From Micrococcales bacterium 31B (GTDB taxonomy: Bacteria > Actinomycetota > Actinomycetes > Actinomycetales > Dermabacteraceae): a DNA stretch of 64,000 bases. A model generated the notes under the pieces. The model saw only the letters and a program-made list of their open reading frames with translations, was not told the origin of the DNA and ran no database searches. Positions 8,094-17,330 of the stretch are shown piece by piece. Position 1 is the stretch's first letter; each line of letters begins with the position of its first letter. Location of the stretch: NCBI GenBank assembly GCA_022803075.1, contig JAFFTF010000004.1, positions 1-64,000 of the forward strand, read 5' to 3'. The position numbers and the translations under genes were made by a program.

Positions 8094-9161
8094 GTGACCA
8101 GCCCAGCAGAACCCACCAACGCACCCCCGCGGCGTCCCACCATCAAAATGGTCGCCGACCTCGCGGGGGTCTCGACCGCGACCGTCTCGTACGTGCTCTC
8201 GGGCCGCGGCGACCGCAAGGCCGCCACGACCGACGAGACGGCGCGGCGCGTGCAGGCCGCCGTCGAAACCCTCGGCTACCGCCGCAACGAGGCCGCCCGC
8301 AGCATGCGCACGGGCGCCTCGGGATTCGCCGTGCTCTCGCTCACGATGCTCTCCGACCCCTGGTCGCTCGACCTGGTCGCCGCCGCCCGCGCCGCGTTCC
8401 TTAGTTCTGGGGTCACCCCCCTGATCTTGGCGGACGCCGACTGGCGCAGTTTCGTGGGCAGCCACGCGCCCGACGTGGTCTTTATCGACGCGCTGCCGCC
8501 CGAAAGCACCGCACGCGCCGAGCACATCGCGTCTCTGCGCTCGCTCGCGCGCCAGGGGCACAAGATCGTCGTGGTGGGTGGCGACCTCGAACCCGACGGC
8601 TTCGACGTCGTGAGCACCGAGGCGTTCCCCGGCTGCGACGACGCCATGCGCTACCTCCTCGAACGGCACACGCGGATCGGGTGCATCACCGTCACCACGG
8701 ATCTTGCGAGCCACGGCCGCCGCACGCGCTACAGCGCCTACGCGCGTGCGCTCGACGCCGCGGGGCTGCCGCTCGACCCCCGCCTCGTGGGTCACTGCGA
8801 ACTCGATGCCACCTCGGCGTTCGCCGCCGCCATGCAGTTGCTGACCCAACCGCAACCCCCCACCGCCCTCTACGCCACGAGCGACTTCATGGCGGTCGCC
8901 GCGCTGCAGGCCGCCGCCATGCTGAATCTGCGCGTGCCCGAGGACGTCGCCATCCTCGGCGTCGGCAACACCAACCTCAGCGCGCGACTCACCCCCAGCC
9001 TGACCTCGGTGGGCCCCGAGAATTTCTTCGCCACCGTCGCCCAGCACCTCGCCGACCGGGCCCACGCAGCCAGCTGCGGCGACGGCGTCCGCCTTAGTTT
9101 CGAGTGGCGCGTCATCGAACGCGATTCGACGCGCCCCACCACCCCCAAGGAGCACCCATGA
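8094..9161 (+). CDS. LacI-family transcriptional regulator
   Basis: 355 aa. The N-terminal helix-turn-helix is IKMVADLAGVSTATVSYVLS (residues ~18-37), followed by the hinge helix (GYRRNEAARSMRTG) and a periplasmic-binding-protein-like sensor domain (~65-345) with the common ALYATSDFMAVAALQ segment. The start is GTG, 28 bases after the binding-protein stop. It ends in an ATGA overlap with the oxidoreductase gene. It very likely binds the twin operators upstream of the first permease gene and is released by an imported sugar or a catabolite, giving feedback control of its own operon. Confidence 0.93.
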   Translation: MTSPAEPTNAPPRRPTIKMVADLAGVSTATVSYVLSGRGDRKAATTDETARRVQAAVETLGYRRNEAARSMRTGASGFAVLSLTMLSDPWSLDLVAAARAAFLSSGVTPLILADADWRSFVGSHAPDVVFIDALPPESTARAEHIASLRSLARQGHKIVVVGGDLEPDGFDVVSTEAFPGCDDAMRYLLERHTRIGCITVTTDLASHGRRTRYSAYARALDAAGLPLDPRLVGHCELDATSAFAAAMQLLTQPQPPTALYATSDFMAVAALQAAAMLNLRVPEDVAILGVGNTNLSARLTPSLTSVGPENFFATVAQHLADRAHAASCGDGVRLSFEWRVIERDSTRPTTPKEHP

Positions 9162-10345
9162 GCACCCCTCCGCAGCGCGTCGGAATCGTCGGATTCGGGC
9201 AGCGCGCGAGCCTGTGGCAGTACGCGCACCGGCCCGACGACGCCACGCGCCCGAGCGCCGTCGTCGCGGTGTGCGACCCCTCGCCCCGCGGCCGCGACCG
9301 GGCCCGCGCCGCCCTGCCCGACGCGCTGCTCACCGCCGACCTTGACGAGTTTCTCGCTCACGATCTCGACGCGGTGCTCGTGCTGACTCCCGATTTCGCG
9401 CACTACCCCGTCGCGCTGCGCACGCTCGAAGCGGGCATCGCGACGTTCTGCGAAAAGCCCCTTGGCATCACCGTGGCCGAGTGCGACGAGATGCTAGAGA
9501 CCGCTCGGCGCACCGGCACGCGGCTGTACGTGGGCCACAACATGCGCCACATGCCCGTCATCGTCGCGATGCGCGAGGCCATTCTGGCGGGAGCCATCGG
9601 CGAGGTGAAGGCCGTGTGGTGCCGCCACTTCGTCTCCACGGGCGGCGACTACTACTTCAAGGATTGGCACGCCGAACGCTCCAAGAGCACGAGCCTGCTG
9701 CTGCAAAAGGGCGCCCACGACATTGACGTCATGCACTGGCTCGCGGGGGGCTATTCGACCCGCGTCGCCGCGATGGGTGACCTCGCGGTGTATGGCGACA
9801 TCGAGAGCCGGCGCGACAATTCCGATCGCTACATGCGCGAATGGTATTCGCGCGATACCTGGCCGCCCACCACCCAGCACGACCTGAACCCCGTGATCGA
9901 CGTCGAGGACATTTCGATGATGACCATGACCCTCGACAATGGCGTGCTGGCCTCGTATCAGCAGTGCCATTTCACTCCCGACTATTGGCGCAACTACACC
10001 GTGATCGGCACGGCTGGGCGCCTGGAGAACCTGGGCGATCGCCCGGGAGACACGATCCACGTGTGGAACACGCGCAGCGACAACTTCGGCGAACCCGACC
10101 AGGTGATCACCATCGCGGACGCCGAGGGCAGCCACGGAGGAGCCGACCCGCTGCTGATCGCCGAGTTCCTGCGATTTGCACGCGAGGGGGGCCGGACGCA
10201 GACGTCCCCCGTGGCAGCGCGGCAGGCCGTGGCAGCGGGGTGCGTCGCGGCGGATTCGCTGCGGTCGGACGGTGGCGCGCGCGAGGTGCCCGCGTTGGAC
10301 CCGGGCCTCGTCGCGTACTTCGAGAACTTCCAGGCGTGCGGGTAG
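9158..10345 (+). CDS. Gfo/Idh/MocA-family NAD(P)-dependent oxidoreductase
   Basis: 395 aa. N-terminal Rossmann fold with RVGIVGFGQRASL and the family's CEKPLG motif (Lys of the EKP motif), then an alpha/beta domain (KGAHDIDVMHWLAGG holds the usual catalytic-region Asp and His). Enzymes of this family oxidise or reduce hydroxyls of sugars, inositols or uronates. The ATG overlaps the regulator stop, with AAGGAG at 9147-9152, so an open frame reaching further upstream is not used. As the last gene of the transporter operon it probably modifies the imported sugar. A family member that hydrolyses glycosides by a redox mechanism (GH109-like) cannot be excluded. Confidence 0.88.
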   Translation: MSTPPQRVGIVGFGQRASLWQYAHRPDDATRPSAVVAVCDPSPRGRDRARAALPDALLTADLDEFLAHDLDAVLVLTPDFAHYPVALRTLEAGIATFCEKPLGITVAECDEMLETARRTGTRLYVGHNMRHMPVIVAMREAILAGAIGEVKAVWCRHFVSTGGDYYFKDWHAERSKSTSLLLQKGAHDIDVMHWLAGGYSTRVAAMGDLAVYGDIESRRDNSDRYMREWYSRDTWPPTTQHDLNPVIDVEDISMMTMTLDNGVLASYQQCHFTPDYWRNYTVIGTAGRLENLGDRPGDTIHVWNTRSDNFGEPDQVITIADAEGSHGGADPLLIAEFLRFAREGGRTQTSPVAARQAVAAGCVAADSLRSDGGAREVPALDPGLVAYFENFQACG

Positions 10346-10348
10346 TCA

Positions 10349-10385
10349 GTGCGGGCCGGACCCGCAGGGAGGGCCCGGCCCGCAC
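10349..10385. terminator. Strong GC hairpin between convergent genes
   Basis: GTGCGGGCCGG (10349-10359) pairs perfectly with CCGGCCCGCAC (10375-10385), an 11-base stem with a 15-base loop, four bases after the oxidoreductase stop. There is no T-run, so it may act as a transcript-end stabiliser or a bidirectional barrier between this operon and the convergent sulfatase gene. Confidence 0.5.
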
Positions 10386-10447
10386 CGGCGGGTGGCGAAC
10401 CGACGGGTGGCGCACGCGCCAGTGGCGCACGCGCGCGTCCGCTACCC

Positions 10448-11908
10448 CTACTGTGGGGCCGGGTAATAGGGGGCCGTCGGCTGCTGAGCATAACGGTGCG
10501 ACTCGTCAGCCAGGGGCACCCACACGGGGTGGTCCTGGCCGAATCCCGCGACCGGCCGCGCGGCGGCGTCGTACCGCGCATCGCTGTGTGCCGCGAACCA
10601 GTCGCGCAGCGCCGAGTAGAGGTCGTCGCGCAGACCGCTCTGACTCGGTTCGTCCGCGCGATTGACCTCTTCGCCGGGGTCTTCGACGAGGTCGTAGAGC
10701 TCGTGGGGTGCGTCGCCATGGCGCCACACGTACTTGTGCGTCTCGGTGCGAATCATGCGCGTGCCGCCGTACTCGTCGTACATGACGATCGGTTCGGGCG
10801 GGGCGCTCGCCTCGCCGCGAATCAGACCGGCGAACGATTCGCCCGCGCACAGGGGGTCGTCATTGGGGGCGACGCCGGCCAGATCGAGCAGCGTGCGGTG
10901 CCACTGCGCGCCAGACGTGAGGGTCTTATCGAGTCGCGGGGTCACGCCGGGACCGTTGATGAAGAACGGCACCATGACGGACTCGTCGTACATGTTGGGG
11001 ATCCGGGTACCGTTGCCCTTACCCCAGATTCCGTGATGACCCACGTTGAAGCCGTTATCCGACATGAACACCAGGTAGGTGTTGTCGCGCACTCCGAGTC
11101 GGTCCAGCTCTGCGACGAGGTCTCGCACGCCGTTGTCAACGCCGGTCATCGACGCCGAGAAACCGACGAGCGCGTCGTGGCGCGCCGCGCGGGTGCCAAG
11201 ACCCCAGTGGCTGTTGTCGAACCAGGGGTGCATCTCGTCGACCGTCTGAAACGGCGGCAGACTCTCCCAGTCGCAGTCCGAGTACAGCGCGCGCAGTTCG
11301 CGAGGGTGATGCTCGGCCGACCACGGCCCGTGGGGTGCCGTGTAGTGTACCTGCAGGTAGAAGGGCCGACCGCTGGCCGTGAGGCCACCCAACTGGGCCA
11401 GCGCGTGCCGCGTGACGGCCTCGGTGAAGTACCCCGGCTCGGTGTGTTCGCGCAGAGCACCCGGGGAACCCGAGACCACGGGCGCCCCGTAGTACGGGCC
11501 GCCCCCGTCGCGATGTGCATACCAGTGGCTAAATCCCGGGGCGGCGTGGCGGGCGTCGCCGAGGTGCCACTTGCCGGAGTGGCCGCAGGCGTAGCCCGCG
11601 CGGGCCAAGAGTTCGGGGGTGGTTTCGAAGTTTTGTAGATAGTTGATGCCCCGGGTCGAGACGCCGCTATTCTCGCAGCGAATCCAGTCGTGCACGCCGT
11701 GGGCGGACGGCATGCGGCCGGTGACGAGGGAGGCCCGTGCCGGGGAGCATACGGGGGAGGAGCAGAAGAACCTCGTGAGCTCGAGTCCCCCCGCTCCGAG
11801 GGCGTCGAGGGTGGGGGTGATCAACTCGGGCATCGTGCGACCGCGGGCCCAGGGCCCCTGGTCGTCGGTCAGGATGCAGACAAAGTTGGGTCGGACGGTG
11901 GGCTGCAT
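10448..11908 (-). CDS. Cys-type sulfatase (arylsulfatase family)
   Basis: 486 aa. The N-terminal metal-binding part is NFVCILTDDQG (Asp15 and Asp16). The sulfatase signature is Cys54-Ser-Pro-Ala-Arg58 followed by ASLVTGR, so Cys54 should be converted to formylglycine by an FGE-type enzyme encoded elsewhere. Further metal-site residues are in VFMSDNGFNVGHHG and SGKWHLG. No signal peptide is visible, so the enzyme is predicted cytoplasmic, which fits desulfation of sugars after import. It converges on the transporter operon and may complete a route for sulfated saccharides. The upstream region lacks the twin operator, so shared LacI control is not shown. Confidence 0.9.
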   Translation of the reverse strand: MQPTVRPNFVCILTDDQGPWARGRTMPELITPTLDALGAGGLELTRFFCSSPVCSPARASLVTGRMPSAHGVHDWIRCENSGVSTRGINYLQNFETTPELLARAGYACGHSGKWHLGDARHAAPGFSHWYAHRDGGGPYYGAPVVSGSPGALREHTEPGYFTEAVTRHALAQLGGLTASGRPFYLQVHYTAPHGPWSAEHHPRELRALYSDCDWESLPPFQTVDEMHPWFDNSHWGLGTRAARHDALVGFSASMTGVDNGVRDLVAELDRLGVRDNTYLVFMSDNGFNVGHHGIWGKGNGTRIPNMYDESVMVPFFINGPGVTPRLDKTLTSGAQWHRTLLDLAGVAPNDDPLCAGESFAGLIRGEASAPPEPIVMYDEYGGTRMIRTETHKYVWRHGDAPHELYDLVEDPGEEVNRADEPSQSGLRDDLYSALRDWFAAHSDARYDAAARPVAGFGQDHPVWVPLADESHRYAQQPTAPYYPAPQ

Positions 11909-12026
11909 TGATCTCCCCGCGAGGTTAGGCGTCGGTGGCGGCTACGCGCCCCGGCGCCGCGCCGCCTCTTCGCGACATTACCTGACGCGCAATCAGCCCA
12001 CCGCCATTTGATCAGACCTTTACGGC

Positions 12027-12064
12027 AAAAAGCGTGGGCGAGTCGCCATGCGACCCGCCCACGC
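12027..12064 (-). terminator. Rho-independent terminator of the FN3 gene
   Basis: GCGTGGGCGAGTCGC and GCGACCCGCCCACGC form a 15-base stem with one mismatch and a CAT loop (12032-12064). Five A residues (12027-12031) become a T-run on the minus strand, directly downstream of the FN3 gene stop. Confidence 0.85.
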
Positions 12065-12085
12065 GGCATATTCATCTGATGTTTG

Positions 12086-15000
12086 TTATTTGAAGACCGG
12101 AGCCGGTGTCGAGGTGGGCTCCACCAGCGGACGTACCGGGTCCTTCTCCGTGGCCAGGGCCGGGTCCGCACTGGTAGCCGCATCACCCGTGGCGTCGGTA
12201 TTAGTCGGGCTGACCGTTCCGAACGTGGGGAACACCGGAGTCACCTCGGCGGCGAAGGGCACGACTCCGCCCTCAGCCTCGGTCGGCGTGGTGAAGCGCA
12301 GCGTCGCCTTCGGCCCTTCTTGGCCGCTCGTGTCTACCGCGATCAGGTCGATCGTGTACGTCCGCCCGGGCTCGAGCCCCGAGAGGGTCGCCTGACGGAA
12401 CGTGTTGGAGTAGTTGCCCACGCGCTGACCACTCGAATAGAGGTCATACCGCGAAATACCAATGTCGTCCCGCGCGGCATCCCAGTTCAAGATCGCACTG
12501 TTCGCGGTCACGTACGACACCCGAAGGTCTCCGGGTGCGGTCGGGGGCAGGTCTTCGCCGGTAGTCACGGTGATCCGCGACTTCTCCACCGATTCCTGGC
12601 CGGCCGAGTCCACCGCGGCGACCGAGACCGTATAGATCAGGCCGCCCTGCAGGTTCTCCGCCACGTAATTCAGGGTCGTGGCCGGGACGCTGCCGCGTAG
12701 CACGCCATTGACGTACACGTTGTAGGCCGTGACCTCGTAGTCGTCGGTAGACGCGGTCCACGAGAACGAGATCGAGCCAGCAGTGACGGTACTGACCTTG
12801 ACATCCCCTGGCGTCGAGGGCGGGTTGTCGCGCGCCGGCAGTGTGATCTGCGACGGTGAGGAGGGTGCCGACGGCTGGTTGATCGTATCGATGGCCACGA
12901 TGGTGAACTCATAGGTGGCACCGGGGGTCAGGCCTGACGCGACGAAGTCACGAGTCGTGCTGCTCACCTGCTGACGCATCGCGCCATTCTGGAACACCTG
13001 GTACGCGGTGATGCCCTTGTCGTCGGTGGCAGCCTCCCAGCGCACGATGACCGAGGTGCTATCGAGCACCGTGGTGGTCGGCGACTGGGTCATCACGGGG
13101 GGCTCGTCAGCCAGGGTTCCGGCACGCAACACATCGGATTCGGTGCGCTGGCCCGACGAGTCCAGGGCGACAACCTTGATGTCAAACTGGGCGTTCGGGC
13201 TGAGGCCCGTGATGACGGCGCTGAGGGTCTGCGCATTGGTCGTCATAACTCGGCGCCCATCCACCATGACGAGGTAGCGTAATCCACCGTTGTCGTCCTG
13301 AGAGGGGTCCCAGTTGAGAGTGATCTGGTCGTAGCCACGGCCCGTGACACGCAAGTTGGACGGCGCCGTGGGCGGCTGGTCAGAACTGGTGCTGAACACG
13401 TGGGTTGCGGCCTCGGAGAACTGATTGCTCGTGTCGACGGCCACGATCTTCACTTCGTACTCGGTCGCGCGAGCCAGGTCGGTGAGGGAGTAAGCGAGCA
13501 CGCCGCCGGGCGTCGTGCCGAGCTGCACCCCGTCGAGGTACACGATGTAGTTCTTCACGCCGATGTCGTCGGTGGCCGCGTTCCACGTCACCGTCGCCGA
13601 TGTCGCGGACACGCTGCTGGTGTTCACGCTGCCCGGGGCCGTCGGAGCCGCATCGGAGAGGGTCGTGAAGGTGCCCGTGCCGATTTCACTGGCCTGGCCG
13701 CGCGTATCAATCGCCTGCACACCGAGCTGGTAGCTCGTGCCCGGGGTCAAGTTCGCAAGGTAGAACGTCGACTGGGTGCCAGAGACGGTGCCGACCAGGG
13801 CGCCATCAAGGTAGATGTTGTAGGTCGCGACGCCACGATCGTCGGTCGAAGCGCCCCACGCGATGTTAGTCCAGGTCATCTGTGGGCGCACGGCACGCAC
13901 CGAGGTGGGCGCCGTGGGGGCGCTGTCGCTGGTTTGCGGTGTCAGCGTGGTGAATGAAAGGTAATCGGCCGCGCCGGGGCGTGGAGATACCTGGCCCGAC
14001 GTGTCGGTAGCCTGCAGCGCGTAACGGTACAGCGAATTCGCCGTGAGGCCGTTCGCCTGGTAGGTCAGGGTGTCGCCCGGCTGGTCGGCGGCGTAGATGC
14101 GGGCCTCTTCGAAGAGAGTTCCGTTGGACGACACTCGATACACCGTGTAGAAATCGATGCCCGAGTCATCGGCGGCGGGGCTCCACGTGATGGTCGCCGA
14201 CGCGCTCGTGACATTCTGCACGCTGGGGTTGCGCGGCTTACCTGGCGCCGCGTCTTCCGTGGTCATCGTGACGACCGTGCCGGGCGCCGATTCCTGACCG
14301 CTCGTGTCTACGGCTCGGACCTCGATCTTGAAGCTCGAACCCGACTGCGCCTGGGTCAGCGTGTACGAGGTTTCAGTACCCACGGTGCGACCCACGTAAG
14401 CACCATTCGAGTAGATCGCGTAGTAGGCCACGCGGTAGTCGTCGGTCGCGGCGGGCCACGTCATGCGGATCCAGGTCGGGTAATTGCCCTCCTGCTTGGG
14501 GGCGCCCGTCATGGTCGGCGGGTTGTCGGCGGCGCTGATGGTGGTCACCACGTTCGACTTGGCTTCGGGAGAGTACTGCTGCGCCGTATCGATGGCCTGC
14601 ACGCCCACCTGATACTCGGTGCCGGGCGACCAGTCGGTGAAGGTGAAGGCCGTGACCGTGCCGGCGACCTCCATCTGTGCCGAGAGGGTTGAGTTGCTGT
14701 AGATGCTGAGCAGGTACTTCGAGACGCCCTTGTCATCGCTCGCTGCCGACCACGCGAGGCTCGCACCATGAGTGCCGACGGCGCTCACGCGCACGCTGCC
14801 GGGTCGGGCCGGCGCACTGTCGGTCGCCGTGCCTGCCGACGAGGGCCGCACGGTGGGAGTGATGACGGGTGTCGTGCCGGGCGCACCCACAGAAACAGAG
14901 GGCCGCACGGTCGTGAGCACCGGCGGGGGTACCACGATGACGGCGGGTGCAGGCACCGTGACGGGAGCGAACGAACCCGCGGGAATCGAATCCAGCACGG

Positions 15001-15667
15001 GGCGCATGATCGGGTTGTTGACGACCGGCGCGGGAATCACCTGATTGGTGGGGCGCGCGGTGGCTACGGCGCTCGGACGCGCGGGCGCGGCGGGGGTCTG
15101 GTTCGCCTGCGGGCTCGGCGCGATGACGGTGACGATGGCGGGGCCAACCACGGTCGTGGGCCGCGCGATGGGGGCCAGGTCGTTGAGCGCAGAGTTCGCG
15201 GTGATCGGCAGGGGCACGAGATTGCTCGACACGGCGTTGGTCACGAGGGGCGCCTGTGCCGGGGTCACCGGGTTCACGACGAGACCCGCGCCGCTCCGAG
15301 GGGCGGGGGCATTTCGCGCGGGTGCCCCCGAGACGGCTCCGGTCGCGCTGCCGGTGACGGGCGTCTGGCGATCGGGCGCCGCGATCACGAGGCCCGTGGG
15401 GCGAGCGGTGGGCTCAACGGCGGGCGTTGCGGTGGCACTGTCGGTTGTGGTCTCTTCAGCCGTCGCGGAGGGCAACTCGGAGTCGAGGAACTCGACGCTG
15501 GGCGCCTGGGAGCCCTCGTCCGTGGCCGAGACGGGGCTCGACTGAGTGGTGCGTAGGGCGAGGAAGGTGCCTCCGACAACCAGCAGAATCAGCACCAAGG
15601 AGGAGGCCATCCACCAGAGGATGCCTCCTAACCTCTTCCGCCCATTTTCGGGTGCTGAGTCAGACAC
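12086..15667 (-). CDS. Membrane-anchored protein with nine fibronectin type III domains
   Basis: 1193 aa from the GTG at 15667, which has AAGGAGC at suitable spacing; a longer frame to 15775 lacks a site. A short basic cytoplasmic end (NGRKRLGG) is followed by one TM helix (~16-38), so the protein is a type II membrane protein facing outwards. A Pro/Ala/Thr/Val-rich linker (~40-300) leads to nine FN3 repeats. Each has a Trp strand followed by a conserved Asp-Asp motif (W..A..DD.G...Y..Y) and ends with TPGT-Y / AIDT-type strands. The C-terminal ~60 residues are disordered and Pro/Thr-rich. No enzymatic domain was seen. Such proteins are inferred to serve as cell-surface spacers, adhesins or glycan-binding scaffolds. 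Confidence 0.85.
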   Translation of the reverse strand: MSDSAPENGRKRLGGILWWMASSLVLILLVVGGTFLALRTTQSSPVSATDEGSQAPSVEFLDSELPSATAEETTTDSATATPAVEPTARPTGLVIAAPDRQTPVTGSATGAVSGAPARNAPAPRSGAGLVVNPVTPAQAPLVTNAVSSNLVPLPITANSALNDLAPIARPTTVVGPAIVTVIAPSPQANQTPAAPARPSAVATARPTNQVIPAPVVNNPIMRPVLDSIPAGSFAPVTVPAPAVIVVPPPVLTTVRPSVSVGAPGTTPVITPTVRPSSAGTATDSAPARPGSVRVSAVGTHGASLAWSAASDDKGVSKYLLSIYSNSTLSAQMEVAGTVTAFTFTDWSPGTEYQVGVQAIDTAQQYSPEAKSNVVTTISAADNPPTMTGAPKQEGNYPTWIRMTWPAATDDYRVAYYAIYSNGAYVGRTVGTETSYTLTQAQSGSSFKIEVRAVDTSGQESAPGTVVTMTTEDAAPGKPRNPSVQNVTSASATITWSPAADDSGIDFYTVYRVSSNGTLFEEARIYAADQPGDTLTYQANGLTANSLYRYALQATDTSGQVSPRPGAADYLSFTTLTPQTSDSAPTAPTSVRAVRPQMTWTNIAWGASTDDRGVATYNIYLDGALVGTVSGTQSTFYLANLTPGTSYQLGVQAIDTRGQASEIGTGTFTTLSDAAPTAPGSVNTSSVSATSATVTWNAATDDIGVKNYIVYLDGVQLGTTPGGVLAYSLTDLARATEYEVKIVAVDTSNQFSEAATHVFSTSSDQPPTAPSNLRVTGRGYDQITLNWDPSQDDNGGLRYLVMVDGRRVMTTNAQTLSAVITGLSPNAQFDIKVVALDSSGQRTESDVLRAGTLADEPPVMTQSPTTTVLDSTSVIVRWEAATDDKGITAYQVFQNGAMRQQVSSTTRDFVASGLTPGATYEFTIVAIDTINQPSAPSSPSQITLPARDNPPSTPGDVKVSTVTAGSISFSWTASTDDYEVTAYNVYVNGVLRGSVPATTLNYVAENLQGGLIYTVSVAAVDSAGQESVEKSRITVTTGEDLPPTAPGDLRVSYVTANSAILNWDAARDDIGISRYDLYSSGQRVGNYSNTFRQATLSGLEPGRTYTIDLIAVDTSGQEGPKATLRFTTPTEAEGGVVPFAAEVTPVFPTFGTVSPTNTDATGDAATSADPALATEKDPVRPLVEPTSTPAPVFK

Positions 15668-15877
15668 TGTCGTGCTCCTTTGGTCCGCCGGGGCGAACGT
15701 CTTGCGATGAATTTCGCAGTGGTTAATGTTGAGTTTCGGCGGCCCCGTCACGCTCTGTGAACGGCATTTGAGCATGACGATACGTGAGGGTACGCCGGAT
15801 CAAGTTAAGTAAACGTCCCGGGGCTAGGCCATGCCAACTAGAAGCTGGACAGCATCGACAAAGTTATGCAAAAGTTA

Positions 15878-17275
15878 CTACCTTTCGGGCGCTGAGGACG
15901 CTAATTGTGACGTGGCTCGCCCGATTTTGTCGCGAGGGGCGAAGTACAACGTTCCGGTCACGACAACAGCCACGCTCGTGACGTACCACGCCGGTGACAG
16001 AGAGTTACCCGCTGCGCCGACTAGCCACGTCGACACGTACGGAGCGGTACCTCCGAACACGAGATACGCCGCATTGAACGCAATCACGCCGCCACTGTAG
16101 CGTCGGGCCACGGGAAAAGCCTCGACCATGAATGCACACGTAGTTCCGAAATACGGTGCGAAAGCAGCCGCCAGCAGCACCTGGCTAACCACCACCCACA
16201 GCAGGTCTCCCGTGCTCGCGAGCGCGAACCCCAGGACCGTCGTCAGCACGATCAGGAGGCCTCCCACCAGAAGCAGTCGGCGGCGTCCGAAAATATCGGA
16301 GAGAAGCCCGCCGAAGGGCTGCAGGATAAACAGCACCACCATGCCGACCGCGTTGGCCGCGAGCGCCTCGCGCCGCTCGAGCCCCACCACGACGGTCAGA
16401 TAGCTGACCATGTACGTGGCGATGACGTAGAACGCCAGCCCACTCAGCACCGCCACGGCAAAAACGAAAAATATCGAGCGGCGATCGTGTCGCAGCGCTC
16501 CCAGCAGGGGCGTCTTTTCGAGGGTCGCGGACGCGCGCGGCCCTCCCTGGCCCGCCGCCGCGCGGAACTCGGGTGATTCGGCCACGCCGAACCGCAGCAC
16601 GAGACCGATCAGCGCGAAGGCGCCGCCCAGCCAGAAGGGTATGCGCCAGCCGAAGGCGACGAAGCTCTCTTCGCCGAGAAGCGCCACCAGGAGCACCTCG
16701 AACAGCAAGATCACCGGCACAGGCAGATTGACGAAGGTGGTCGTAAATCCCACGATCAGGCCCCGTCGCGAGGCGGGCACGTGCTCGGCGACGAGGGTGT
16801 TGGAGCCGATCAGCTCGCCGCCCGCGGAGAGTCCCTGCACGAGTCGGCAGAGTAGGAGCAGCGCGGGTGCCCACAGGCCGATCGTGTCGAAGGTGGGGAT
16901 GGCCCCGATGCCCGCGGTTGCGACGCCCATCATGACGATGATGGTCATGAGCACTCCGCGGCGGCCGTAGCGATCACCGAGATGGCCGAAGAGCAGCCCG
17001 CCGAGGGGGCGCATCGCGAAGCCCGCCGCGAAGATGCCGAACACCGCGAGATACTGGGCGGTGGTGCTTTCTTGGGGGAAGAACTGCGGCGCGATGTAGT
17101 ACGCCATCAGGGCGTAGAGGGTGAAGTCGTAGAACTCCACAAACTGGCCAATCGACGCGGCCGCCACGACCCGGCGGGCCGCGGGGGGCAGGGTGGCGTC
17201 CGAGACCCGCGCCGGCGACACCGCGGGAGACGGGGGTGGGCCCGGGGGCGGGGCGGCAGGGCGCGGAGTGCTCAC
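15878..17275 (-). CDS. MFS transporter, metabolite:H+ symporter (MHS) type
   Basis: 465 aa with about 12 membrane helices. The loop 2-3 motif GHLGDRYGRRG and the preceding RPLGG are typical of the MHS branch (ShiA, ProP, KgtP-like), as are FVEFYDFTLYA in helix 1 and LVQGLSAGGELIGS. It probably moves a small organic acid or osmolyte with protons. The N-terminus is Pro-rich (~25 residues). It is monocistronic, with gaps on both sides, and has no obvious link to its neighbours. Confidence 0.88.
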   Translation of the reverse strand: MSTPRPAAPPPGPPPSPAVSPARVSDATLPPAARRVVAAASIGQFVEFYDFTLYALMAYYIAPQFFPQESTTAQYLAVFGIFAAGFAMRPLGGLLFGHLGDRYGRRGVLMTIIVMMGVATAGIGAIPTFDTIGLWAPALLLLCRLVQGLSAGGELIGSNTLVAEHVPASRRGLIVGFTTTFVNLPVPVILLFEVLLVALLGEESFVAFGWRIPFWLGGAFALIGLVLRFGVAESPEFRAAAGQGGPRASATLEKTPLLGALRHDRRSIFFVFAVAVLSGLAFYVIATYMVSYLTVVVGLERREALAANAVGMVVLFILQPFGGLLSDIFGRRRLLLVGGLLIVLTTVLGFALASTGDLLWVVVSQVLLAAAFAPYFGTTCAFMVEAFPVARRYSGGVIAFNAAYLVFGGTAPYVSTWLVGAAGNSLSPAWYVTSVAVVVTGTLYFAPRDKIGRATSQLASSAPER

Positions 17276-17330
17276 GACGACATGCTAACCCAGGCAGCCA
17301 CCTGCGGCGCGGCCCGTTTTAGGGGCCTCG

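Noticed and set aside
6434-8227. Long minus-strand open frame opposite the binding-protein gene
   Set aside because: The sense strand has a clear lipoprotein with lipobox; the antisense translation has low-complexity composition and no motifs.
13000-15000. Repeated segments read as a possible CRISPR or repeat array
   Set aside because: The periodicity comes from FN3-domain codons of about 95 residues with diverged sequence, not from short identical repeats and spacers.
12048-15726. Several plus-strand frames opposite the FN3 gene
   Set aside because: The repeated FN3 codons create regular antisense frames; the translations lack structure and the minus strand has the terminator and ribosome site.
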